From Sphingomonadales bacterium (GTDB taxonomy: Bacteria; Pseudomonadota; Alphaproteobacteria; Sphingomonadales; Emcibacteraceae), in contig DRKK01000292.1 in the NCBI GenBank assembly GCA_011051815.1, positions 1 through 5,922 on the forward strand: a stretch of DNA of 5,922 bases, in the 5' to 3' direction. Numbering within the stretch: position 1 is the first letter of the stretch; each line of letters starts with the position of its first letter. A program made the translations under genes and the position numbers. This document shows positions 1 through 5,922 of the stretch, piece by piece. The notes under the pieces are model-generated. The model saw only the letters and a program-made list of their open reading frames with translations, did no database searches and was not told where the DNA came from.

Positions 1-219
1 GTCGCGTTGCTGACCACATTTTATGGGGCCATTCTGGCCCATATGGTTTTGATCCCTCTGTCCACCAAGGCAGAGCGTAATTCCCATAATGAATCCACCC
101 TGAATTTGCTGTATCTAACCGGCCTGCTGTCCATCGGGCGGGAAGAAAATCCGCGCCGTCTTGAAATGCAGCTTAACGCTATGTTGCCGCAAAAAAACCG
201 GATCAGCTATTATGATTAA
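1..219 (+). CDS. motA: Flagellar stator protein, MotA/PomA type (3' end only)
   Basis: The 5' end lies outside the window; the frame is open from base 1 (first visible codon GTC) to TAA at 217-219, giving 72 residues. They cover the last transmembrane helix (LLTTFYGAILAHMVLIPLS) and the cytoplasmic tail, with the family-typical stretch SIGREENPRRLEMQL. The proline in LIPLS is probably the conserved helix-4 proline of MotA, and the run up to it is typical of the MotA/PomA branch rather than ExbB/TolQ. In this family, MotA with MotB forms the inner-membrane ion channel that drives rotation. The cytoplasmic-loop charged residues that contact FliG are not in view, so H+ versus Na+ use cannot be judged. 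The next gene, 9 nt downstream, is flbD and not motB, which is the usual partner. I am confident of the family; the exact symbol is less certain because most of the protein is missing. Confidence 0.85.
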   Translation, partial: VALLTTFYGAILAHMVLIPLSTKAERNSHNESTLNLLYLTGLLSIGREENPRRLEMQLNAMLPQKNRISYYD

Positions 220-221
220 GG
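218..221 (+). promoter_or_regulatory. Ribosome binding site for flbD
   Basis: AAGG overlaps the stop codon of the upstream stator gene and lies 7 nt before the flbD ATG. This supports the start at 229 and suggests coupled translation of the two genes. Confidence 0.5.
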
Positions 222-228
222 CCCTGTT

Positions 229-1602
229 ATGCGACTGATAATTGTAGGCTCGTTAGGGGGACAGCTGGCGGCAGCGTCACAGATCGCCCTGAACAATGGC
301 GCGAAGGTAATTCATGCGCCCGATGAACAGACGGCCCTGACCTTGATCCGCTCCAAAGGGGCCGATCTTTTGATGATCGATGTGAAATGCGATATCAAGG
401 GCCTGCTGGATCAATTGGCGTCCGAGCATATCTCTACACCAGCCGTGGCCTGCGGTGTCGGATCAAATTCCGATGAGGCGGTCGCCGCCATTCGGGCCGG
501 AGCAAAGGAATATATCCCTTTGCCGCCGGACCCGGATCTGATCGCTGCTGTCCTGACCGCCATCACCGTTGACGAACATGAATTCATCTATCGTGACCGT
601 AACATGATGCAGGTTGTCAAGCTGGCCGATCAGATTGCCGCCAGCGAGGCCAGCATCATGATCACCGGCGACAGCGGCACCGGGAAAGAGGTCATGGCCC
701 GTCATGTCCATAATAAAAGCCGCCGCCGGGGCAAGTCTTTCATCGCGGTAAATTGTGCGGCCATTCCGGAAAACCTGCTGGAAAGTGAGCTGTTCGGCCA
801 TGAAAAGGGGGCCTTTACCGGTGCCGTGGCCCGGCGGATCGGCAAATTTGAGGAAGCCAACGGCGGCACGCTGCTGCTGGATGAAATCAGCGAAATGGAT
901 GTGCGGCTGCAGGCGAAATTGCTCCGTGTCATACAGGAGCGTGAGGTTGACCGGGTTGGCGGGTCCGGTGCGGTCAAGATTGACATCCGGCTGATCGCCA
1001 CCACAAACCGGAATTTGCAGGAAGCGGTGAAAGAGGGGACTTTCCGCGAAGACCTGCTGTTTCGGCTGAATGTGATTAATCTGAACATCCCGCCCTTGAA
1101 AGACAGGCCGGAGGATATTCGGGCTTTGTGCAAGCATTTTGCCATACGTTATGCCGAATTTAACGCCCTGCCGCCCAAGAATGTTACCGATGATGCCATG
1201 AAGGTCCTGATCAATCACAGTTGGCCCGGCAATGTGCGAGAGCTGGAAAATACCATTCACCGGGCCGTCCTGTTGACGGCGGGAAGTGATATTGAAGCCT
1301 CTGACATCGTTCTGCCGGACGGCAAGCCCCATATGGAAATTCAGTCCGGATCGTCTTTGGGCGATCAGCAGACCCCGGAAGGCACCGAACCCCTTGCGGC
1401 GGCGTCCCTGATCGGGCGTACGGTGGCGGATGTGGAAAAAGACCTGATCATTGATACCTTGAAGCATTGTTTGGGTAACCGTACCCATGCAGCAAATATC
1501 CTTGGGATTTCTATTCGGACGTTGCGTAACAAATTGAATATTTATATGTCTGACGGTGTCAATGTTCCGGGTCCCGGAACGCCGCCCATGCCTAATTTAT
1601 GA
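229..1602 (+). CDS. flbD: Sigma-54-dependent flagellar transcription activator FlbD
   Basis: The 457-residue protein is a bacterial enhancer-binding protein. Residues 1-115 form a receiver-like domain: Asp51 (LLMIDV) and Lys93 (GAKEY) sit where the phospho-acceptor and conserved lysine would be, but the acidic pair after strand 1 is absent (IVGSLGG), as in known FlbD. Residues about 120-350 are the AAA+ core, with Walker A GDSGTGKE (147-154), the sigma-54 contact loop GAFTGA (194-199), Walker B LLLDE (215-219), the arginine-finger region [10 protein letters not shown] (272-281) and GNVREL (334-339). Residues about 400-437 are a Fis-type helix-turn-helix ([17 protein letters not shown]). A Pro/Gly-rich tail follows. 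In Caulobacter, FlbD activates class III and IV flagellar genes, represses early ones, and is controlled by FliX; no fliX is visible here. The intact GAFTGA loop implies that the host uses RpoN. Its place 40 nt before flhA supports the name over generic NtrC-type regulators. Confidence 0.95.
   Translation: MRLIIVGSLGGQLAAASQIALNNGAKVIHAPDEQTALTLIRSKGADLLMIDVKCDIKGLLDQLASEHISTPAVACGVGSNSDEAVAAIRAGAKEYIPLPPDPDLIAAVLTAITVDEHEFIYRDRNMMQVVKLADQIAASEASIMITGDSGTGKEVMARHVHNKSRRRGKSFIAVNCAAIPENLLESELFGHEKGAFTGAVARRIGKFEEANGGTLLLDEISEMDVRLQAKLLRVIQEREVDRVGGSGAVKIDIRLIATTNRNLQEAVKEGTFREDLLFRLNVINLNIPPLKDRPEDIRALCKHFAIRYAEFNALPPKNVTDDAMKVLINHSWPGNVRELENTIHRAVLLTAGSDIEASDIVLPDGKPHMEIQSGSSLGDQQTPEGTEPLAAASLIGRTVADVEKDLIIDTLKHCLGNRTHAANILGISIRTLRNKLNIYMSDGVNVPGPGTPPMPNL
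1564..1580 (+). repeat. Perfect 17-nt palindrome in the 3' end of flbD
   Basis: GTTCCGGGTCCCGGAAC has 8-nt arms that are exact reverse complements around a single central T. As RNA it could fold as a 7-bp GC-rich stem with a GTC loop. It codes for part of the Pro/Gly-rich FlbD tail (about residues 446-451) and ends 62 nt before the flhA start. No T-tract follows, so it does not look like an intrinsic terminator. It could be a protein-binding site, an mRNA structure between flbD and flhA, or chance from Gly/Pro codons. Confidence 0.6.
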
Positions 1603-1613
1603 AACCATACGAC

Positions 1614-1628
1614 TCTAACCCTATTAGA
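1614..1628 (+). repeat. Small inverted repeat in the flbD-flhA gap
   Basis: TCTAA and TTAGA are exact 5-nt arms around a CCCTA spacer, within the 40-nt gap before flhA. This is the longest non-coding gap in the window. The arms are short and AT-rich, so any hairpin would be weak and chance is likely. It lies about 14 nt before the flhA start and is recorded because flhA has no clear Shine-Dalgarno sequence. Confidence 0.25.
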
Positions 1629-1642
1629 AACAGTCACAGTTT

Positions 1643-3742
1643 ATGAGCGATACGGCCACCAGTAATATTTCCGGTTCTACAGGAATTATGGGACAGCTTG
1701 CCCAGCGGTCCGATATAATCATGGCTGTCGGGGTTGTTCTGATCCTTGTTATCCTGTTTCTGCCCATGCCGCCGTGGTTGCTGGATGTGGCGCTGGCGAT
1801 TTCCTTTACCTTTTCGGTGACTGTTTTGATGACGGTTCTGTTCATTCAGACTCCGTTGGAATTCAATACTTTTCCGGCGGTTCTGCTCCTGACCACCATG
1901 CTCAGACTGGCGCTTAATGTGGCGTCCACCCGGCTGATTCTGAGCAATGGTCATACGGGGTCAGCGGCGGCGGGTCATGTGATTGAGGCCTTTGGTAATT
2001 TTATCATGGGCGGAAACTTTGTTATCGGCATTATCGTCTTTTCCATCCTGCTGATCGTCAATTTCATGGTGATCACCAAGGGTTCAGGCCGTATTGCCGA
2101 GGTCGCGGCCCGCTTCAGTCTGGACGCTATGCCCGGCAAGCAGATGGCTATTGATGCGGACCTGTCTTCGGGCCTTATTGATGAGGATGCCGCGCGTCTG
2201 CGCCGGAAAAATCTTGAGGATGAAAGCACCTTCTTTGGGTCCATGGACGGGGCGGCAAAATATGTGCGCGGGGATGCCATCGCCGGATTGCTGATCACCT
2301 TTATTAATATCATCGCCGGTATGATCATCGGCGTTGCCCAAAAGGGCATGGGCTTTAGCGAGGCGGCCAATACCTACACTTTGCTGACCGTGGGCGACGG
2401 CCTTGTGAGCCAGATTCCGGCTTTGATTGTCTCCACGGCGGCGGGCCTTTTGGTCACCAAAGCCGGGCTGACCGGGCGGACGGATCAGGCTCTGTTCAGA
2501 CAGTTCGGCAATTACCCCCGGGCTTTGGGGGTCAGTGCGGCCATGTTGATCAGCCTGTCTTTGTTGCCCGGAATTCCGTTCCTGCCCTTTGCGGCCCTTG
2601 CCGGATTATTGGGCATTGCCACAGTGGCTCTGACCCGTCAGAGTGAGGAGCGTGCCGAGGCCAAATTAAAGGCGGCAAGTGATGAGGAACAAAAGGTCGA
2701 ACATGTGGAGGAGCCGATTACCACGGCCCTGACCATTGACCCCATTCGCCTTGAATTGGGCTACGGCCTGTTGCCGCTGATCAATGATGACAGCGGTATC
2801 CGCCTGACCGATCAGATCAAGGCCCTGCGCCGTCAACTGGCGACGGATATGGGCTTTGTCATGCCATCGGTGCGCATATTGGACAATATGCAACTGCCCG
2901 CCAACGGCTATGTGATCCGTCTGAAAGAAACCGATGCGGGCAGCGGTGACATCCGGCCCAATATGTTGTTGGTCATGGACCCGCGCGGGGAACCGGTGGG
3001 TCTGCCCGGCGAGGAAACGCTGGAACCGGCCTTTAAACTGCCCGCCACATGGGTGGACAAGAGCATGAAAGAAGAGGCGTCTTTCCGGGGCTATACGGTT
3101 GTGGATGCGGCCACGGTGATCACAACCCATATTACCGAGGTTATCAAGGATAACATGCCGGAACTATTGTCCTATGCGGAGGTGAAAAAACTGCTGGATG
3201 ATCTGGCGGCCGAACATCAGAAATTGATTGCCGATCTGATCCCGACCCTGATCACTCAGAGCGGGGTCCAGCGGGTGTTGCAGAATTTGCTCAGCGAGCG
3301 GGTGTCTATCCGTGACCTGCCTACCATATTGGAAGGCATTTCCGAAGCTTGTGGCTATACCCAGAATATTGTCATGATCACTGAACATGCCCGTACCCGT
3401 CTTGCCCGTCAGATTAGCTATGAAAATGCCGATCAGGACGGGGTTATCCCGCTGGTCAACCTGTCGCCGGAGTGGGAGCAGGCCTTTATGGACAGCCTTG
3501 TGGGCGGCGGTGAGGAAAAACAGCTGGCCATGCCGCCAAGCCAGCTACAGGAATTTATCGGCCTTGTGCGGATGACCTTTGAGGATCAGGCCCACGCCGG
3601 GGAAATGCCTGTGCTGTTGACCAGCCCCATGATCCGCCCTTACGTGCGTTCAATCATTGAACGCTTCCGGCCCGCCACCGTGGTGATGTCTCAGAATGAG
3701 GTCCATCCGAAAGTTAAAATCAGAACCTTGGGTCAGATTTAG
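1643..3742 (+). CDS. flhA: Flagellar type III export gate protein FlhA
   Basis: At 699 residues it has the family's normal length. The N-terminal half (about 24-330) holds about eight hydrophobic segments, including roughly 24-42, 45-69, 112-145, 213-235, 247-272 and 293-330. The FHIPEP cytoplasmic loop is intact: RFSLDAMPGKQMAIDADL at 157-174, then MDGAAKYVRGDAIAG at 201-215 with Asp202 and Asp211. A charged linker (about 332-360) leads to the cytoplasmic domain (about 363-699), which docks export chaperones and substrates and forms the nonameric ring. FlhA is an inner-membrane component of the flagellar export gate and couples proton flow to secretion. The ATG at 1643 gives the usual short head before helix 1 but has no good ribosome site. 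An in-frame ATG at 1688 has AGGA only 3 nt before it and would remove 15 residues. I favour 1643. No truncation or frameshift is seen. Confidence 0.97.
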   Translation: MSDTATSNISGSTGIMGQLAQRSDIIMAVGVVLILVILFLPMPPWLLDVALAISFTFSVTVLMTVLFIQTPLEFNTFPAVLLLTTMLRLALNVASTRLILSNGHTGSAAAGHVIEAFGNFIMGGNFVIGIIVFSILLIVNFMVITKGSGRIAEVAARFSLDAMPGKQMAIDADLSSGLIDEDAARLRRKNLEDESTFFGSMDGAAKYVRGDAIAGLLITFINIIAGMIIGVAQKGMGFSEAANTYTLLTVGDGLVSQIPALIVSTAAGLLVTKAGLTGRTDQALFRQFGNYPRALGVSAAMLISLSLLPGIPFLPFAALAGLLGIATVALTRQSEERAEAKLKAASDEEQKVEHVEEPITTALTIDPIRLELGYGLLPLINDDSGIRLTDQIKALRRQLATDMGFVMPSVRILDNMQLPANGYVIRLKETDAGSGDIRPNMLLVMDPRGEPVGLPGEETLEPAFKLPATWVDKSMKEEASFRGYTVVDAATVITTHITEVIKDNMPELLSYAEVKKLLDDLAAEHQKLIADLIPTLITQSGVQRVLQNLLSERVSIRDLPTILEGISEACGYTQNIVMITEHARTRLARQISYENADQDGVIPLVNLSPEWEQAFMDSLVGGGEEKQLAMPPSQLQEFIGLVRMTFEDQAHAGEMPVLLTSPMIRPYVRSIIERFRPATVVMSQNEVHPKVKIRTLGQI

Positions 3743-3744
3743 GA
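3741..3744 (+). promoter_or_regulatory. Candidate ribosome binding site for flhF
   Basis: AGGA overlaps the TAG stop of flhA and lies 12 nt before the flhF ATG, which is longer than usual. It is only 4 nt from an out-of-frame ATG at 3749 that opens a five-codon frame. No better site is visible, and termination on flhA may deliver ribosomes to flhF. Confidence 0.4.
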
Positions 3745-3756
3745 TCAGATGCAACC

Positions 3757-4812
3757 ATGCGGTTAAAGATTTTCACAGCAGACAATATGAAAGCCGCGCT
3801 GGCACAGGTCCGTGAAGCTCTGGGCGATGACGCGATCATCATTGATACAAGTGAAGAGGACGGTGCGGTCAAGGTCACGGCGGCTATGGAGGTTCCGACC
3901 CCCAAGGTAAGGCCGCGTAATGCGAAGAAACCCCGGCCCAAACCGGCACCGGTTAAAAAATCCCTGAAAGAGCTTGAACTGGACGATAATAGCGAGCGTG
4001 CTGATCTATCCTTTTTCCTGACCCATCACGGCATTGCCAAAGCCATGACGGAACGGATTTTGGAAACGGCGCAATCCTTTGAGGATGACAGTAATGTAAA
4101 TTCACTGGCTCATGCCCTGGACATCATGTTTCATTTCAGCCCGGTCAGCAATGACTATCAAAGGCGCCCGGTCATGCTGGTGGGGCCACCGGGGGTGGGC
4201 AAGACAGTCACCGCCGCCAAACTGGCCAGTCAGGCGGTTCTGGCGGGCCGGACTATTCGCCTGATCAATACCGATACCATCCGCACTGGCGGCACCGCGC
4301 AGCTCGAAGGCTATGCAGAGGTTTTGAAAACCACCGTGATTGAGGCCCCTGAACCAGAGCTTCTCAGCGCGGCCATTGAAACCAACCGTCAGCCAGATGA
4401 GCTGGTGATCATTGATACCATGGGCTATAACCCCACGTCCCGCGCGGAGATGGCGGAACTGCATAAATTCATTCAGGCCCATGATGTGGAACCCCTGCTG
4501 GTGATTGCGGCGGGTGCTGACCCACAGGAGGCTCAGGAAATTGCCGAAACCTATGCCAGCCTTGGTGTCCGGCGGTTTATCGCGACCCGGCTGGATGTGG
4601 CCCGGCGCTATGCCAGCCTGCTGACCACGGCGGCGCGGGCGGACCTTGCCTTTGCCGGTATTGGGCTCACACCTTATCTGGGGTCAGGCATTGAACGTCT
4701 TGATGCGCTGGGTCTGGCCCGTTTGTTGACCCGCATCGCGGCGAGAAAAATCTATATCCCGCCCCAAGATGACACAGAAGACCCGATTGATCAGGAAGGT
4801 GAAGAATCATGA
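3757..4812 (+). CDS. flhF: Flagellar placement GTPase FlhF (SRP-type)
   Basis: The 351-residue protein begins MRLKIFTADNMKAALAQVREALG, as FlhF proteins do, which fixes the start. A short N-terminal B region is followed by a basic, proline-rich linker (about 50-68) and a helical N domain (about 75-130). The SRP-type G domain has a P-loop GPPGVGKT (143-150), DTIRTGGTAQLEGYAE (173-188, in place of the usual DTYRxxAxEQL), DTMG (220-223, usual DTAG) and TRLD (277-280, usual TKLD). FlhF is related to Ffh and FtsY and, in polar flagellates, recruits the first flagellar parts to the pole; its GTPase is controlled by FlhG. It follows flhA by 14 nt and overlaps flhG by 4 nt, the classic flhA-flhF-flhG order. 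The changed G-motif residues may be typical of the alphaproteobacterial branch and do not by themselves suggest loss of GTP binding. The acidic C-terminal tail (DDTEDPIDQEGEES) is notable. Confidence 0.94.
   Translation: MRLKIFTADNMKAALAQVREALGDDAIIIDTSEEDGAVKVTAAMEVPTPKVRPRNAKKPRPKPAPVKKSLKELELDDNSERADLSFFLTHHGIAKAMTERILETAQSFEDDSNVNSLAHALDIMFHFSPVSNDYQRRPVMLVGPPGVGKTVTAAKLASQAVLAGRTIRLINTDTIRTGGTAQLEGYAEVLKTTVIEAPEPELLSAAIETNRQPDELVIIDTMGYNPTSRAEMAELHKFIQAHDVEPLLVIAAGADPQEAQEIAETYASLGVRRFIATRLDVARRYASLLTTAARADLAFAGIGLTPYLGSGIERLDALGLARLLTRIAARKIYIPPQDDTEDPIDQEGEES
4793..4799 (+). promoter_or_regulatory. Ribosome binding site for flhG
   Basis: AGGAAGG lies 9 nt before the flhG ATG and inside the last codons of flhF. 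It is the strongest ribosome site in the window and, with the ATGA stop/start overlap at 4809-4812, indicates coupled translation of flhF and flhG. Confidence 0.65.
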
Positions 4813-5567
4813 CCCGCCAAAATGCCCCATCCTCCAGAATTATCACCGTTGCCTCGGGCAAGGGCGGCGTTGGTAAAACATGGGTTTCAACCACCCTGTG
4901 CCACCTGTTCGCCAATCAGGGCAAGCACGTGTTGCTGTTTGATGGTGATCTGGGGCTGGCCAATGTGGATATTCAGTTGGGTCTGGTCCCAGAGGCTGAT
5001 CTGGGGCAGGTCTTGTCCGGGGCCATAACGCTGGATCAGGCCATTACCCGTTTTGAGGCCGGGCAGGGCAGCTTTGATATTATTTCCGGCCAGTCCGGGT
5101 CTGGCAGTTTGGCGGCCCTGAAAAAGGACCGGATTGTGGCTTTGGGCAATGACCTTGTCACCCTGTCGCGGAATTATGACCTGACGATTATGGATATGGG
5201 GGCCGGGGTTGAAACCTCGGTTATGACCCTATGTGAAAGCGCGGACCGGATCGCGGTGGTGGTGACGGCGGACCCCACATCGCTGACCGATGCCTATGCC
5301 TTTATCAAGCTCAGCCATCGGCGCAATCCACAGATGAATTTAGGCATTCTGGTCAATATGGTTGAGGATCGCCATGAGGGCAAGCGCACCTATGAAAGCC
5401 TGAAAAAAGCCTGCGTTAATTTTCTGGGCTTTAGCCCGGATTATCTGGGGTCTGTGCGCCGGGACAGGCATGTGGTTGAGGCCATTCGCCACCAGAAACC
5501 CCTGATGCTGCGCCATCCAAAATCTTTTGCCGGGGAAGATATGGCACAGATCGCCAAAAAGATGTAA
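4809..5567 (+). CDS. flhG: MinD-like flagellar number regulator FlhG (FleN/YlxH family)
   Basis: This 252-residue P-loop ATPase of the MinD/ParA group has a deviant Walker A SGKGGVGKT at 16-24 with signature Lys18. The segment DGDLGLANVDIQLG (45-58) is diagnostic for FlhG/MinD, and a Walker B-like IMDMGAG lies at 127-133 with Asp129. FlhG binds ATP, dimerises at the membrane and limits flagellar number, acting with FlhF and, in gammaproteobacteria, on the sigma-54 activator FleQ/FlrA. Only about nine residues precede the first beta strand, and I see no DQAxxLR-like motif, the element that in some FlhG proteins stimulates FlhF GTPase. The C terminus ends soon after EDMAQIAKKM, so a membrane-targeting amphipathic helix is short or absent. 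Its overlap with flhF separates it from true MinD, which is expected beside minC and minE, and from chromosome ParA. The function of this short form is inferred from family and context. Confidence 0.9.
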   Translation: MTRQNAPSSRIITVASGKGGVGKTWVSTTLCHLFANQGKHVLLFDGDLGLANVDIQLGLVPEADLGQVLSGAITLDQAITRFEAGQGSFDIISGQSGSGSLAALKKDRIVALGNDLVTLSRNYDLTIMDMGAGVETSVMTLCESADRIAVVVTADPTSLTDAYAFIKLSHRRNPQMNLGILVNMVEDRHEGKRTYESLKKACVNFLGFSPDYLGSVRRDRHVVEAIRHQKPLMLRHPKSFAGEDMAQIAKKM

Positions 5568-5586
5568 ACTGATGCCGGAAAGGCTC

Positions 5587-5590
5587 AGGA
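5587..5590 (+). promoter_or_regulatory. Ribosome binding site for the last gene
   Basis: AGGA lies 6 nt before the ATG at 5597, in the 29-nt gap after flhG. The spacing is good and it is the main reason for choosing this start. Confidence 0.55.
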
Positions 5591-5596
5591 TGGATA

Positions 5597-5922
5597 ATGC
5601 GTGAAATAGATGTACCTCTCAACAACGTCCCGCTTCAAACGGGCGATGGCGCGGTGCGGGTAACGCGCACGTCTTCGGCATCGGATGACAGCTCCGCCCA
5701 GCAACAGCAACCTGATCAACAATCTCAGTCGCCGGAAAAGCCACGGGAAACAGCGGAACGCACGCCGAGCCATGAAACGGCGGTCACCATTGCTGCCAGC
5801 CTGTCAAACCTTGAGGCCGGAAGCCGGATCAGCGCGGATTATCAGGGCATTGATGGTGAGGACCGACCATTAATAGTCTCTGAAACCGGAACTTATGTGG
5901 TGAATTATGATTCAAAATATCA
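5597..5922 (+). CDS. Unidentified protein, N-terminal part (possibly flagellar)
   Basis: The frame runs from ATG 5597 to the window edge with no stop: 108 complete codons and 2 extra bases. I do not recognise the product with certainty. Residues 1-23 (MREIDVPLNNVPLQTGDGAV...) are a short head. Residues about 25-60 are a disordered linker rich in Ser, Gln, Pro and Glu, including QQQQ at 35-38. From about residue 62 a more ordered stretch begins: an amphipathic segment (TAVTIAASLSNLEAG) and then beta-like strands around ISADYQGIDGEDRPLIVSETGTYVVNYD. There is no signal peptide or membrane segment in view. The G-x-x-I...G-x-D...RP-x-I...T-G-T-Y pattern loosely recalls the small beta domains near the start of alphaproteobacterial FliK-like hook-length proteins. 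That is a weak resemblance from memory, not a match. The good ribosome site, same strand and 29-nt spacing from flhG suggest that it belongs to the flagellar operon. Confidence 0.75.
   Translation, partial: MREIDVPLNNVPLQTGDGAVRVTRTSSASDDSSAQQQQPDQQSQSPEKPRETAERTPSHETAVTIAASLSNLEAGSRISADYQGIDGEDRPLIVSETGTYVVNYDSKY

Noticed and set aside
191..198. A AAA AAC slippery heptamer near the end of the stator gene
   Set aside because: It is in the right phase for a -1 shift, but the shifted frame stops at once (TGA at 213-215) and changes only the last few residues; no stimulatory structure is evident.
463..1488. Long open frame on the minus strand across flbD (341 codons)
   Set aside because: It lies wholly antisense to a clear FlbD coding sequence, has no recognisable domain, and is rich in His, Gln and Arg as expected from reading GC-biased codons backwards.
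1564..1602. Intrinsic terminator at the end of flbD
   Set aside because: The hairpin is not followed by a run of T, and coding sequence continues past it; flhA follows closely.
2666..3130. Minus-strand frame within flhA (154 codons)
   Set aside because: It is antisense to the conserved FlhA cytoplasmic domain, with no ribosome site or known motif; it is a shadow of codon bias.
4178..4191. Small inverted repeat (GGTG...CACC) in flhF
   Set aside because: It falls in codons for the Gly/Pro-rich P-loop, with arms of only 4-5 nt; protein coding explains it.
4809..5567. Reading the MinD-like gene as cell-division MinD or chromosome ParA
   Set aside because: There is no minC, minE or parB beside it, and it overlaps flhF by 4 nt in the standard flhA-flhF-flhG order.
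5585..5873. Competing frames around the last gene (minus 5585-5773 and plus 5685-5873)
   Set aside because: The frame from 5597 is longer, unbroken to the edge, on the operon strand and has a well-spaced AGGA. The minus frame is Arg-rich and the other plus frame begins inside the linker with no good ribosome site.
1..5922. Sigma-54 promoter, CRISPR, tRNA, insertion sequence or phage features
   Set aside because: By-eye reading found no TGGC...TTGC pair with correct spacing in any gap, no direct repeat arrays, no tRNA-like fold and no transposase; gaps between genes are all 40 nt or less.

Overview
The window is a compact, single-strand stretch of a flagellar gene cluster from a bacterium, most likely a moderate-GC alphaproteobacterium (roughly mid-50s % GC by eye). 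The strongest taxonomic cue is the sigma-54 activator, which matches the alphaproteobacterial FlbD type: a degenerate receiver domain beginning [13 protein letters not shown], then an AAA+ core and a Fis-type helix-turn-helix. FlbD sits directly before flhA, as it does in several alphaproteobacteria. I cannot fix the order or genus from sequence alone.

Layout, all on the + strand: the 3' end of a motA/pomA-type stator gene (1-219); flbD (229-1602); flhA (1643-3742); flhF (3757-4812); flhG, a MinD-like ATPase (4809-5567); and the start of an unrecognised gene (5597 to the window edge, frame still open). Junctions are 9, 40 and 14 nt, then a 4-nt ATGA overlap, then 29 nt. I found no internal terminator and no sigma-54-type promoter, so the block reads as one operon transcribed from upstream of the window. 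There is no RNA gene, mobile element, CRISPR array or intergenic gap above 40 nt.

Functionally, the genes join three parts of flagellum building: gene control (FlbD), type III export (FlhA, the export gate), and placement and number control (FlhF GTPase and FlhG ATPase). The truncated MotA-type protein belongs to the torque-generating stator. The last open frame has a short head, a Ser/Gln/Pro-rich linker and the start of a possible beta-rich domain. By position it may be another flagellar protein, perhaps FliK-like, but that is weak inference.

I see no new defence or mobile system here; it is mostly an ordinary flagellar locus. Points worth a second look are the pairing of FlbD with FlhF/FlhG in one operon, a short FlhG that lacks the N-terminal FlhF-activating motif, a perfect 17-nt palindrome in the tail of flbD, a five-codon mini-ORF overlapping the flhF start, and the unidentified final gene.
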